64,000 nt of DNA from Flagellimonas marinaquae (GTDB taxonomy: Bacteria; Bacteroidota; Bacteroidia; Flavobacteriales; Flavobacteriaceae), in assembly GCF_003992675.1 (NCBI RefSeq), contig NZ_RZMZ01000016.1, forward strand, positions 1-64,000. Reading direction: 5' to 3'. Made by a program: the position numbers and the translations under genes. Shown here piece by piece: positions 52,161-61,652 of the stretch; position 1 is the first letter of the stretch, and every line of letters begins with the position of its first letter. The notes beneath the pieces were generated by a model. It worked only from the letters and a program-made list of their open reading frames with translations. It was not told the origin of the DNA and searched no databases.

Positions 52161-53600
52161 TTAATAGCCTACATTTTGAGGCAATAGATTCGGATTGAGT
52201 TCCAATTGGGATTCTGGTATGGGTAGCAATAGATTCGTTTCATTCCAATTGGGCTTGATGTCATCCAATATAGTCCCCGCATTTCCGGTGCGTTTAAGGT
52301 CAAACCAACGATGTCCCTGTTCCGTAAAAAGTTCCAGTTGCCGTTCTTTCAGGATAGCTTCCAATAGTTCAGTCTGGGTGTTTGCTTGTGTCGCAGTAAG
52401 GCCTGCCCGCTCCCTAATCTGATTGAGGTCGTTCGCGGCCCCAATGAGATTTCCCAGACGGGCCCTTGCTTCAGCCCGGATCAAATACTGTTCGGCCAAA
52501 CGGAACAAAATGGAATATTCCAAGGATTCTGTTTCATTGTAATCGGCCTTGTATTTATGGGGGTAGTAGAACGTGATGGTGTTGTCCCTATCCGAAATAG
52601 GTTCGGTCCATTCCTCATACCTAAGGTCATTTTCTTCAAATGACGACAACAGCTCTTCGGTAAGGGCATAGGTCTGACCCGGGACCAATTCAATGGTCAA
52701 TGTGCCTCCTTCACTTGTATTGATGGGAAATTGATCATCGGCCTGTAGCTGCCAAATGGTTTCTGGTGACGCTTTTAAGAAGACACGGTCCAGATCCATT
52801 TCCAACTGAAAGTTCGCTATCAAATCCGTTGCATAGGATACCGCCTGTTCCCAATCCCCGACGTACAAATGTATTCGGGCCAAAAGGGCCTTGGCCGTGT
52901 AGGCATCCGGAATGACCCTGTTAGATGTTACAGGTTCTTGCCCTTCCAAAAGCCCAACGGCTTCTTCCAAGTCCACAATGATATTGTCGTACACCGCAGA
53001 TTCAGGCAATCGCGAAACCCTATTGTTCTCTTCATAATCCGTGGTCTTGATATAGGGCACATCCCCAAATAGCCCAACCAATTGACTGTGCATGTAAGAG
53101 CGAATGAAAAGGGCCTCTCCCTTGAACCTGTTTCTTTCGGAACTGCTCAAGGCCTTGGATGACTCCACGCCTTCAATGATGGCATTGGCCCCGTAGATTA
53201 GGCTGTAGGCCTGGTTCCACCATAGCTCTACTCGATTGTTGATAGCGATAATGTTATGATTGTAGAATTGGGCCAGATCCACATTGAATCCATAATAGTC
53301 CAGTTCATCGGCATAAATGCCAAGGGTAGGGGTCAGGCCAAAGTTTCCCGATACCATGCCCTGCTCCCTCATATTGTAGTAGAGATTGGCCATTGTGGAT
53401 TCGACCGTGGCAGGGTCCTCAAATACGGTCTCAGCTATGAGAATGTTCTGTGGCGGATCGACTTCAACGAATTCCGTACATCCCAAAAGCAACATGCATT
53501 GCAGGATGATGATCTGATAGGGTCTCGATAAAATGGGGTTCCTTACAAAGGACTTTATCGCTGTCCTTTTATGATATGTTGTTTTATCTATTTTTTTCAT
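52161..53600 (-). CDS. RagB/SusD family outer membrane lipoprotein
   Basis: The 479-residue product has a lipobox (LLLGC, about 41) and the SusD pattern with YDNIIVDLEEAV, RIHLYVGDW and FDLKRTGNA near the end. It captures ligand at the surface with SusC. Gene order susC-susD is standard, 15 bases apart. Confidence 0.85.
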   Translation of the reverse strand: MKKIDKTTYHKRTAIKSFVRNPILSRPYQIIILQCMLLLGCTEFVEVDPPQNILIAETVFEDPATVESTMANLYYNMREQGMVSGNFGLTPTLGIYADELDYYGFNVDLAQFYNHNIIAINNRVELWWNQAYSLIYGANAIIEGVESSKALSSSERNRFKGEALFIRSYMHSQLVGLFGDVPYIKTTDYEENNRVSRLPESAVYDNIIVDLEEAVGLLEGQEPVTSNRVIPDAYTAKALLARIHLYVGDWEQAVSYATDLIANFQLEMDLDRVFLKASPETIWQLQADDQFPINTSEGGTLTIELVPGQTYALTEELLSSFEENDLRYEEWTEPISDRDNTITFYYPHKYKADYNETESLEYSILFRLAEQYLIRAEARARLGNLIGAANDLNQIRERAGLTATQANTQTELLEAILKERQLELFTEQGHRWFDLKRTGNAGTILDDIKPNWNETNLLLPIPESQLELNPNLLPQNVGY

Positions 53601-53615
53601 CTTGAAAGGATTTGG

Positions 53616-56600
53616 TTAAAAACTGATTTGTAGGCCTAAAGTGAGCTGTCTTAGCGGGGGCAAGCGCGTGCTAGAGGGTTGTTCTGGGTCTGGCCCGTAG
53701 TAATTGGTCAAGGTCCACAGGTTTTGTCCCTGTAGGTAGACGTTGATATCCAACCTATTCTCCATAGTGGGCAGTTTGTAGTTCAGTGCAATGTTCCTGA
53801 GACGGAGGAAGGAGGCGTCGGAGACCGCGGCATTGCTACTCTGTTGGCGGCCCCCCAAATCCTCCACCGTTGTGAAACCACTGGAAGAGCGCTGATAGGT
53901 CGCGATATCCCCGGGCTGTTGCCATCTGTCCAATAGGGCTACAGGCACATTGCCCCTGAAGCCTGGCGTGGCATCAAAGCGGACCGCATTATAGGCTCGC
54001 TGTTTTTTGAACTGAAAGAACACATCCAAGCTCAGGTTTCCCAAAGTGAAGGTGTTGCCCATGCCCCCATACCACTTGGGGGCCAAATCTTCGATCCATT
54101 CCAAGTCCCCTGGATTGCTGACCTCTCCATCACCATCATAGTCCTCAAACTCATAGATGCCTGTCTCAGGATTGACACCGAGTGCATTGTAGAGTTTCAC
54201 GATGGTTAAAGGTTCCCCGATGACATATCGATTGGCAAAAGTGGAGGATTCAAGGTCATCGAATTCGACCAGCTTATTTTTGGGAACGGTCAGGTTCAGG
54301 GTGGTGGACCATTCAAACTGTTTGGAACGGACATTGACCGTTCTCAGGTCCACTTCAAATCCCGTGTTCTCGACCACAGCATCAAAATTGCCCGTTAATT
54401 GGGAAAAACCCGTGGTGGCTGCCAAGGGAATCCCTACCAACTGATTGGAGGAACGGTTTCGGTACCAAGAGGTGTTGAGGAAAACCCGATCATTGAAAAA
54501 CCCGAGTTCCAAGGCGGCTTCCAATTTTCGATTGGCTTCCCAGCCAAACTGTGGATTAAATATGCCTGAGGGTTCCAATAGGGTAGTGCCCGCATAGGAT
54601 TCCCCGGAGACATTGTAAGTGTCCAAATAACGATAGTCCCCAATGTTGTCACTTCCCGTGATGCCATAACTGCCCCGAAGCTTTCCATGGCTTAAAAATG
54701 AGCTTTCCTTAAATAGGGTTTCCCTTGAAAAGATCCAGGCAAGGCCAACGGCACCAAAGTTTCCGAACTGCCTTCCCGGACCAAAGCGGGAAGACCCGTC
54801 ACGACGGCCGGTAAGGTTCAAGATATATCGGTCATACAGCTTTAGGTTGATGCGACCGAAGAGGGCACTATAACGATAATCGGCATCGGAGGTGGAGAAG
54901 ATTTCCAAGGATTGGGCCGCGGCCAAATTTTTGATCAATCCATTATTGGGAAAGCCCCTTCCCCGAAGTACGATTTGATTCGAACTTTCTTGTTGGAAGG
55001 TAGTGCCTACCAATACATCCAGCGAAAGCCTGTCCCAATGCTTCTTCCAGTTCAACTGCGGCTCCACGATCCAGGATTCCCGCTCTGAGGCGTTGGTGGT
55101 CAGGTTGGAAAAGTTTTGTGGTGTGAGTCCCAGACCTGGGTTTCTGGCCGTGTTGGGATTGGTGACATAGGAGTCCAATCGATAGCGGGTGAAGCCCAAA
55201 CTGGACTTCAGTTCCAAATTGGGCGCTACGGCGTAGGATAAAGTTGCATTGGAGATAATGGTATTGGTAGCAGCTACAAATTCCTCCTCCAAGGCGGCCA
55301 AAGGGTTATCCCAGGTGTTGTTCTCCCAGTTCAGGTTGCCCTCCTCATCAAATAGGGCTGGGGCATTGGGTTCCAAGGAATAGGCTTGCTGGGTAAAGTC
55401 TGCTCCGGGCAATCGGTTATCCTCTCGGGTGTAACTACTGGAAAAGTTGATTTTGAACTTCCCATTGTTGGATCGGTGGGTCAGATTACTGTTCAAGCTT
55501 GCCTTTCTGTAATTGGCATCCCCGGGAAATACCGTGGTCTCCTTTAAATAACCGCCACTGACCAAGAATTGGGTCAGCTCATTGCCCCCGGAAATGGAAA
55601 GCTGTGCGTTCTGGCGATAGGCGGTACCCCCGATCAATTCCTTTTGCCAATCCGTATAGCGATTGTTGTCCCATACTGTAATATCCGGCCAAAAACCGTC
55701 AAGGGCCGGATTTTCCAATAGCGGGGTAAGCCCATCGTTGTCTATGCCTTCCCTACGGATTTCCAAATATTGTTGGCTGTTCATTAAGTCCAAGAAATTG
55801 GAAACACCGCTCAGGGTAGTACTCAAATGGGCATCGAAGCGGGTTTTGCCTGCCTTTCCTTTTTTAGTGGTGATCAATACCACCCCATTCGCCCCACGGG
55901 AGCCGTAGATGGCCGTGGCATCGGCATCCTTCAATACTTCGATGCTTTCGATGTCATTGGGATTGATGGCGTTCAGTGGACTGATGTCCCCGATGATTTC
56001 AGTGGAGACACGAGGGGCCGCTAATGACTGGGAACCGTAAGGCACGCCGTCCACGATGTAGAGGGGGTCGGTAACTCCGTTGAGGAAGTTGCGGCCACGG
56101 ACCTCTACAGAGAAACTACCTCCGGGGACTCCTGTGTTCTGGACAATGTTGACGCCCGATAGATGTCCCTGCATGGCTGCCAATGGATTGGCGACAGGTT
56201 GTTTTTCCATGATTTCTGATTTGATAGTGGCGATACTTCCAGTCCGTTCCTTTTCGGAAACGGTATAATAGCCCGCATTGAGGATCACTTCCCCTAACTG
56301 GGTGACATCTTCTTCCATTTGGACATTGATGGTATTTCTTCCATCGTTGGGGACTTCCAAGGTCCTAAAGCCTACTATGGAAAAGACCAATAGGTCATTG
56401 GGACCAGCTTGAATGCTATAGGTGCCGTCCATATCGGAAATGGTTCCTCGATTGGTGGATTGTACCCTTATGGTAACACCACCTAATGGTAGACCATTTA
56501 TATCAGTAATGGTACCAGAAATGGTACTCTGCGGTGGGTCAAAGGTTATCCCTGCTGCCAGTTTTTGGTGGAGTAAGGGAGCTAATAGGAGATATAAGAA

Positions 56601-56645
56601 CAGGAACATTTTGGTCCTGCTTATTTGATTTAATGAGTTCTTCAT
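53616..56645 (-). CDS. SusC/RagA family TonB-linked outer membrane transporter
   Basis: The 1009-residue product has a signal peptide, a CarboxypepD-reg-like N-domain (ITDINGLPLGGVTIRVQSTNRGTISDMDG), a plug region (DADATAIYGSRGANGVVLITTKKG) and a 22-strand barrel ending in ISF. It imports a large substrate with SusD. The substrate here is probably a peptide, given the protease, but this is inferred. Confidence 0.9.
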   Translation of the reverse strand: MKNSLNQISRTKMFLFLYLLLAPLLHQKLAAGITFDPPQSTISGTITDINGLPLGGVTIRVQSTNRGTISDMDGTYSIQAGPNDLLVFSIVGFRTLEVPNDGRNTINVQMEEDVTQLGEVILNAGYYTVSEKERTGSIATIKSEIMEKQPVANPLAAMQGHLSGVNIVQNTGVPGGSFSVEVRGRNFLNGVTDPLYIVDGVPYGSQSLAAPRVSTEIIGDISPLNAINPNDIESIEVLKDADATAIYGSRGANGVVLITTKKGKAGKTRFDAHLSTTLSGVSNFLDLMNSQQYLEIRREGIDNDGLTPLLENPALDGFWPDITVWDNNRYTDWQKELIGGTAYRQNAQLSISGGNELTQFLVSGGYLKETTVFPGDANYRKASLNSNLTHRSNNGKFKINFSSSYTREDNRLPGADFTQQAYSLEPNAPALFDEEGNLNWENNTWDNPLAALEEEFVAATNTIISNATLSYAVAPNLELKSSLGFTRYRLDSYVTNPNTARNPGLGLTPQNFSNLTTNASERESWIVEPQLNWKKHWDRLSLDVLVGTTFQQESSNQIVLRGRGFPNNGLIKNLAAAQSLEIFSTSDADYRYSALFGRINLKLYDRYILNLTGRRDGSSRFGPGRQFGNFGAVGLAWIFSRETLFKESSFLSHGKLRGSYGITGSDNIGDYRYLDTYNVSGESYAGTTLLEPSGIFNPQFGWEANRKLEAALELGFFNDRVFLNTSWYRNRSSNQLVGIPLAATTGFSQLTGNFDAVVENTGFEVDLRTVNVRSKQFEWSTTLNLTVPKNKLVEFDDLESSTFANRYVIGEPLTIVKLYNALGVNPETGIYEFEDYDGDGEVSNPGDLEWIEDLAPKWYGGMGNTFTLGNLSLDVFFQFKKQRAYNAVRFDATPGFRGNVPVALLDRWQQPGDIATYQRSSSGFTTVEDLGGRQQSSNAAVSDASFLRLRNIALNYKLPTMENRLDINVYLQGQNLWTLTNYYGPDPEQPSSTRLPPLRQLTLGLQISF

Positions 56646-56837
56646 TGTTTTGAGTTCTTTTGATTAAAGCGTGAGTTAGATATTGCTTTTCCCTATGGAC
56701 AAATACTTATGACCATAGGTTTTTAGGCACACTGCCCAAAAAGTCAGGATAAAGCCGTAACTTCCTAGAGGGCATTGAGGTTCGGACATAGGCCACCCTG
56801 TCCAAGAAGCAAAGGCTCTTGGAAATAGGATTCCTAC

Positions 56838-57011
56838 ATGGAAAATGACTATGAAATTGTATTAGGGCCGGATACCCTTAAAATGGATGTGGTAAGCTAT
56901 GGGACAAAAGGATATCGTGAACCGGAAAAGTGTTTCGTGTATCCCATAACTCTAGTCATGAATGAATCAAATGGGATTTTTGGGCTTTTTCTTAAAGAGA
57001 ATATCAAATAG
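56838..57011 (+). CDS. Possible small protein (57 residues)
   Basis: The frame starts at an ATG and encodes MENDYEIVLGPDTLKMDV...NESNGIFGLFLKENIK, with normal amino acid composition. No known domain. Too short for certainty; no clear ribosome binding site. Confidence 0.35.
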   Translation: MENDYEIVLGPDTLKMDVVSYGTKGYREPEKCFVYPITLVMNESNGIFGLFLKENIK

Positions 57012-57167
57012 GGTCAGGCCCGCTCTAGAACTGGAACCGACCGATGATAAATACTCTATTAAAAAAATAAGCCTTTTGTTTCCCATAATCCATTGGTTGG
57101 GCGACACCCCGAAAGGACCAAAGAAACCAAACGCTAAGAAAAAGTTGGGCGTGAAAACTCAACTTAC

Positions 57168-57277
57168 CGTATTAGAGGTACTGGTATACCCAGCAATCGA
57201 TAAGAGAGCTCACGCCCGGGTCGTGAGCCATTCTGCTTATCATCTCGATTGCATAAAATTACCAGTTTTCTAATACG
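57168..57277. repeat. 110-nt imperfect inverted repeat
   Basis: The outer arms pair as CGTATTAGA (57168-57176) with TCTAATACG (57269-57277) and ACTGGTA with TACCAGT. The middle arms pair GCAATCGA with TCGATTGC. The centre is GCTCACG-CCCGGGT-CGTGAGC. Overall it folds into one long stem with small bulges. It might be a MITE, a structured RNA or an element-end structure. Confidence 0.6.
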
Positions 57278-57407
57278 AGATTCAAAGCGATAGCTTCAAA
57301 TATGTTCTAAACGAAGAATCGCAAATGTATGTATTCAATTTCAAATATAACAAAATATCCCAAATGCGGAATACATACCGCATTTTTTTCTCCTTCATTT
57401 TATTCTT

Positions 57408-57662
57408 TTGAATGGTTTGGATTATAACAAGGCCATATATGGATACATTTACACCCTTTGGAAAACCTCTGGTCTTTCCATAAGAGGTTTCGCTGCAATC
57501 CATACTTTTGAAGAGCGCAGTATGCGAGATATTATCAAAGCTGTTAAGGAAGACAAAGACTATCAAATTTCTTTACCAACCTTATATAAAATATGTGAGT
57601 CGCTGAATATTTCACTCTCCCAATTTTTTATAGAGGTTGAAAAGTGGCAAAATTCAAATTAA
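57408..57662 (+). CDS. Small XRE-type HTH protein
   Basis: The 84-residue product has GLSIRGFAAIHTFEERSMRDIIKA and DYQISLPTLYKICESLNISLSQFF, the XRE HTH pattern. It begins with TTG (no ATG in frame). Such proteins often control element genes. It lies between the hairpin and the DUF5677-like gene. Confidence 0.55.
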   Translation: MNGLDYNKAIYGYIYTLWKTSGLSIRGFAAIHTFEERSMRDIIKAVKEDKDYQISLPTLYKICESLNISLSQFFIEVEKWQNSN

Positions 57663-57865
57663 TTGCTTTGAATTAATGTCTGATTCACCTTTATTGGAAA
57701 TTTCTTACATTTATCTTCGTCTCCCCCCAAGTATTATTGAACGATAGAAAGCTATGCTTTTTAATTCAACAGAAAAGCTTGTGCATAGCCTACCGAATTG
57801 GCGGTATTTGCTGAATTAAGCAGGGTATATAGACTTGTTAGCACCAATTTGTACAAAATGAGAAT

Positions 57866-58750
57866 ATGAATAATGAAGAAAAAATAAAAACTCTTATAAA
57901 AGAAGCGAATAGTTTAAATCTTTCTTCATTAATTCCAAGTCTCGAAAAAGTTTTGCAAGAGAATGCTTTTGTAGTGCAGTCTTTTTATGATACCAAACCA
58001 AAATTGGACATCGGTGAAGCATATCAGGAAACTCTTTTAATTAAAATAATTTTTACCTCTCGAAGCATATTAGAGTTATCGAAAGGCATTGAATTTGGAA
58101 TATTAAATAGAAAAGAGAGACCCTTAATTATTGACAGGTCATCACTTTACATATTGACAAGGTCAGTAATTGAATCCTTTTTGACTTTAGAATATTTATA
58201 CTTCAATAACTTATCAAGAGAAGAACAAATATTCAGATATAATCTTTGGAGAATTTCAGGTTTTATGGCAAGACAAGATTTTGGAAAAACAAAAAATAAA
58301 AAGTTTTTGTCCAAAATGGAAAAAGAAAAAGCGGCAATAAATGAACTGAAAAAGACCATCAAAACAAGTCCTTATTATTCGAAATTAAAACAACAGCAAT
58401 TGTGGAAATTGGACAAGTATGGTTTACCTAGAATTATGAGTTGGTCTGAACTTTTAAAACAGAGCATACTGAAAACGGATTTATTTGAAAAAGTTTACAA
58501 ACTTTATTCAAATTATGCCCACTCTGAATTTATTGCGATGATTCAACTTAACGAAGGAAAGATGAGCAAAGCAGATTCATTTAATGCTGAAACCACTGTT
58601 ACTACTTTAAATAATATACGTGTAATAAATTGTGTTTCTATAATTTCCTTCATAAACAAATATGAATTCGCAAAAGATAAATATATGGAGATTGACGAAT
58701 CATCAAGATATGTGATTGAATTCTGGAATAAATTTGGAATTGAGGAATGA
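57866..58750 (+). CDS. DUF5677-like helical protein
   Basis: The 294-residue all-helical product contains FTSRSILELSKGIEFGILN and YILTRSVIESFLTLEYLYF, as in DUF5677-type proteins, and YSNYAHSEFIAMIQL, a segment like HEPN-type helices. No signal or membrane span. Possible defence or accessory cargo; function unknown. It converges with the integrase gene. Confidence 0.45.
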   Translation: MNNEEKIKTLIKEANSLNLSSLIPSLEKVLQENAFVVQSFYDTKPKLDIGEAYQETLLIKIIFTSRSILELSKGIEFGILNRKERPLIIDRSSLYILTRSVIESFLTLEYLYFNNLSREEQIFRYNLWRISGFMARQDFGKTKNKKFLSKMEKEKAAINELKKTIKTSPYYSKLKQQQLWKLDKYGLPRIMSWSELLKQSILKTDLFEKVYKLYSNYAHSEFIAMIQLNEGKMSKADSFNAETTVTTLNNIRVINCVSIISFINKYEFAKDKYMEIDESSRYVIEFWNKFGIEE

Positions 58751-58792
58751 AAAAACTGGTGTAGCCTTTCTCCTTTTAGAACATCGCTAAAT

Positions 58793-60028
58793 TCATATTG
58801 ACTTTGCAAATTCTAATAGGGCGGGGTCATTTTTCAACTTTTCCATATCATCCGAAATTTTACTGTCCAAGACCTTGGCATAGATCTGTGTTGTCTTCAA
58901 AGAGGTATGCCCCAGCATTTTGCTTACTGACTCAATGGGTACCCCATTTGAAAGGGTAACGGTCGTTGCAAAGGTATGTCTGGCCAAATGTGTGGTCAAT
59001 GTCTTTTTGATCTTGCAAGCTGTGGCAATTTCTTTCAAATAGGAATTGGTTCTCTGATTGGTGTACACTGGTAGCAGTGTCTTTTTTTGAATTACCCTTG
59101 GATGTTCTTTGTACTTGTCAATAATGGCCTCGGGAATGCTCAATAGGGGAATACTGCTCAAAACCTTGGTTTTTTTCCTTTTTGTCTTGATCCATTTGTT
59201 TCCATTGATGTCCTTGACCAAATCGTCCTTGGTCAACTTTTCGATATCGGCAAAGGCCAGTCCGGTATAACAGCAGAACAAAAACATGTCCCGTACCGTA
59301 TCCAGTCTCTCAAATTCAAATTCTTGCTTGAGCATCACTTCCAGTTCCTTATGGGTCAGGAACTCTCGCTCTTTTTGTTTCCAACTGGCCGACCAATTGA
59401 AGAAGGGGTCCCGGTCAATCCATTGATTGGCATAGGCGATGCGAACAATTTTTTTGAAATTGACGATATATTTGGTCGACGTATTGTGAGAGCAATTTTT
59501 TTTGCTCTTTAAAAAGTAATCAAAGCCCGTTATAAACTCATAATCGATTTTTTTAAGCGGATAATCCTTTTTTTGGTACTTGTGCACTATATAATCGGAG
59601 ATGTGAGATTTGGCGGCTTTATAACGTTGAAGTGTTCCGGCTGAATATTCCTTGCCCACTAAACTTTCCATTTCATCATTGTGATCTTGGAATATTTCCA
59701 AGATCAGATACTGTTTTTGGCCCTTGCCCAAAAAGGTGTTCTTTACCGTATCTGCATCCACGTATTCTTCATTGCGTACGAGCTCATCATAGATGGAAAC
59801 ACACTTAGCTTTCAATGTGTCGAAGAACCGGTTCAATACCAGTGTTTCTGGGGTTTTTCCCCGCAATCGACCAGTCTTGTTATCCCATTTCAAAGGGTCA
59901 ACTTTTTTGCCCGTACTGAACTCTGCACGCTTGCCATCCAGTGTAATACGGGCATAGATGGGCACTAATTTATTGGTACTGGATTTTCTTTTTTTAGGAT
60001 AAAAAATGACGTTGATGGTAGTGAACAT
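58793..60028 (-). CDS. int: Tyrosine site-specific integrase of the ICE
   Basis: From the ATG at 60028 the 411-residue product has an arm-binding domain, a SAM-like core-binding domain, and a catalytic domain with HLARH (347-351), LGHTS (H374) and Y383. The first catalytic arginine position shows TGLAFAD (255-261) instead of TGLR, as in IntDOT-like integrases. It joins and excises the element. It lies at the end of the ICE, facing tRNA-Asp 254 bases away. Confidence 0.85.
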   Translation of the reverse strand: MFTTINVIFYPKKRKSSTNKLVPIYARITLDGKRAEFSTGKKVDPLKWDNKTGRLRGKTPETLVLNRFFDTLKAKCVSIYDELVRNEEYVDADTVKNTFLGKGQKQYLILEIFQDHNDEMESLVGKEYSAGTLQRYKAAKSHISDYIVHKYQKKDYPLKKIDYEFITGFDYFLKSKKNCSHNTSTKYIVNFKKIVRIAYANQWIDRDPFFNWSASWKQKEREFLTHKELEVMLKQEFEFERLDTVRDMFLFCCYTGLAFADIEKLTKDDLVKDINGNKWIKTKRKKTKVLSSIPLLSIPEAIIDKYKEHPRVIQKKTLLPVYTNQRTNSYLKEIATACKIKKTLTTHLARHTFATTVTLSNGVPIESVSKMLGHTSLKTTQIYAKVLDSKISDDMEKLKNDPALLEFAKSI

Positions 60029-60224
60029 GGCAAAAGGTTTTGATTTAACACTTTGAAGATACAAAAAGGGGTCTTAAATAAATGTTAACAAATCCTTGCA
60101 ATAAGTTGCAAAACAGTCTATTACAGCGATGGCGGTGAGCACTTTTTTGAAAGTAAAATGCGCACCGAATTGCTCACCTTTTATATGGTGTTTTTTGCTA
60201 TTTTTTGGTGCCAATGGAAATGAA

Positions 60225-60257
60225 AAAAGCCTGTAAACATCTCGTTTACAGGCTTTT
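60225..60257 (-). terminator. Rho-independent terminator after tRNA-Asp
   Basis: Perfect 14-bp inverted repeat (AAAAGCCTGTAAAC / GTTTACAGGCTTTT) around ATCTC, with A/T flanks on both sides; works in either direction. It lies 25 bases after the tRNA 3' end. Confidence 0.85.
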
Positions 60258-60281
60258 GCATAAATTTGGAAATATTCCAAG

Positions 60282-60355
60282 CGGTCTGGACGGGACTCGA
60301 ACCCGCGACCCCCTGCGTGACAGGCAGGTATTCTAACCAACTGAACTACCAGACC
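60282..60355 (-). tRNA. tRNA-Asp (anticodon GTC)
   Basis: The 74-nt minus-strand cloverleaf: GGTCTGG acceptor, TAGTTCAGTTGGTTA D-arm, CCTGC-CTGTCAC-GCAGG anticodon arm (GTC), GCGGGTTCGAGTCCCGT T-arm and CCAGACC-G. Discriminator G73 fits aspartate. It lies between the integrase and the DUF58 gene; its 3' end faces the integrase. Confidence 0.95.
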
Positions 60356-60480
60356 AATGATTTTATCTTTAGAAGACTCCCACAACAGTGGGATTCAAAT
60401 CTTGTTCAATGCTTTTGAAAAGCGAGTGCAAATATACATTCTCATTTCGGATATGGCAAAACATTTTTTCAAAAAAAGCA

Positions 60481-61410
60481 TTAGCCAAATTTTTGCCGCT
60501 CTATCATAAAGGAATTCAACACTTGCGAGAAGTCAGAACGAATATCAACTCCCACATATTTTATTCGGTATTGTGCACACCTCATTTGGAGGTCCTTTTG
60601 ATATTGTGACACTTTTTCGGAGTAGGCTTTTTTAATGGAGTCGGCATAGATGTCGATGTGTGCGCCTGTTTCCACATCTACAAAACGTTTAGGGGCATTG
60701 TCAAAATTAAAATGTAGTTCGTGTTCTTGGTCCAAGAGATGAAATAAAACCACCGAATGCTTGTTGTATTTCAAATGGCGCAATGCCTCAAACAGTTTTT
60801 CCTCTTCCGTTTCTGTTTGGAACATATCCGTAAACAGAAAGATTAAACTTCTCCTATGGATTTTCTCTGCAATCTGTTGAAGAAAGGTATAGGTTTTAGT
60901 CTCTTGGGATTGATTTTTATGGGCAACAACTTCATTCAATTTGGAATAGAGCATTTGGAAATGCCTTTCACTATTTTTTTCCGAAGTATGGAACTCATAA
61001 CTATCGGAATAGATGCTGAGTCCCACCGCATCGCGCTGCTTCTTCAATACTTGCATGAGGGCGGCTATGGACAGCACACCAAAACCAATTTTGTTAAGGT
61101 TGCCCAAAGCATAATCCTTCACTTCTGGGTAGTACATTGATGCAGAATTGTCCAAAATCATATGGCACCGTAGATTGGTCTCATCCTCAAAACGCTTGGT
61201 GTACAACCGGTCGGTTCGTGCAAAGAGTTTCCAATCGATGTGCTTGGTACTTTGTCCGGGGTTGTAGATTTTGTGCTCGGCAAACTCCGCAGAAAAGCCA
61301 TGGGACGGACTTTTATGGATACCACTGATAAAGCCCTCCACAATCTGATGGGCCAATAGCTCCAAATTCTGGAAAAGATAAGCGTTGCTAAGTTCCGATC
61401 GTACGTCCAT
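60481..61410 (-). CDS. DUF58 domain protein (vWA-like)
   Basis: The 309-residue product has GFSAEFAEHKIYNPGQSTKHIDWKLFARTDRLYTKRFEDE, the DUF58 signature, and a vWA-like MILDNSASM (DxSxS). DUF58 proteins are usually coupled to a MoxR AAA+ ATPase and help insert or fold envelope complexes. It is chromosomal. Confidence 0.85.
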   Translation of the reverse strand: MDVRSELSNAYLFQNLELLAHQIVEGFISGIHKSPSHGFSAEFAEHKIYNPGQSTKHIDWKLFARTDRLYTKRFEDETNLRCHMILDNSASMYYPEVKDYALGNLNKIGFGVLSIAALMQVLKKQRDAVGLSIYSDSYEFHTSEKNSERHFQMLYSKLNEVVAHKNQSQETKTYTFLQQIAEKIHRRSLIFLFTDMFQTETEEEKLFEALRHLKYNKHSVVLFHLLDQEHELHFNFDNAPKRFVDVETGAHIDIYADSIKKAYSEKVSQYQKDLQMRCAQYRIKYVGVDIRSDFSQVLNSFMIERQKFG

Positions 61411-61453
61411 AATTATTTTGAGCTGATTTCAATTTAGTTTCAAAGATGTCAGG

Positions 61454-61515
61454 TCGAGCGCAGTCGAGACCTCATTAATGACCAAAAATACCCTAGGCCT
61501 CTCGACTGCACTCGA
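61454..61515. repeat. Flavobacterial hairpin repeat (REP-like)
   Basis: TCGAGCGCAGTCGAGA (61454-61469) and TCTCGACTGCACTCGA (61500-61515) pair with one mismatch. Elements with the TCTCGACTGCGCTCGA type of arm recur in many flavobacterial intergenic regions. Confidence 0.6.
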
Positions 61516-61597
61516 GATGATAATTGCTGAAATTCACAAAACAACAAACAATGGTTTAAAGAGTGCTTTTTTGTTATTTCTACGGACAAGATAAAAT

Positions 61598-61629
61598 AAA
61601 AAAGGCTTGGCGCATGCCAAACCTTTTTT
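61598..61629 (-). terminator. Rho-independent terminator after trxA
   Basis: AAAAAAGGCTTGGC and GCCAAACCTTTTTT form a stem with one bulge and a GCAT loop; U-rich on the minus strand side, right after the thioredoxin gene. Confidence 0.8.
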
Positions 61630-61652
61630 AAAATCCATTATCTTAACAAGTC

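Larger units (their letters stand above)
56646..57407. other. Intergenic region upstream of susC with a hairpin and a small frame
   Basis: The 762-nt region between susC (minus) and the HTH gene (plus) holds the susC promoter area, a 57-codon frame (56838-57011) and a 110-nt imperfect hairpin (57168-57277). Confidence 0.5.

Noticed and set aside
56962-57273. 103-codon plus-strand frame ending in the long hairpin
   Set aside because: It overlaps the more convincing 57-residue frame and its second half is the inverted repeat, so it is unlikely to be coding.
57168-57277. Integron attC site
   Set aside because: The hairpin has the general size but lacks the GTTRRRY/RYYYAAC core sites, and no integron integrase is nearby.
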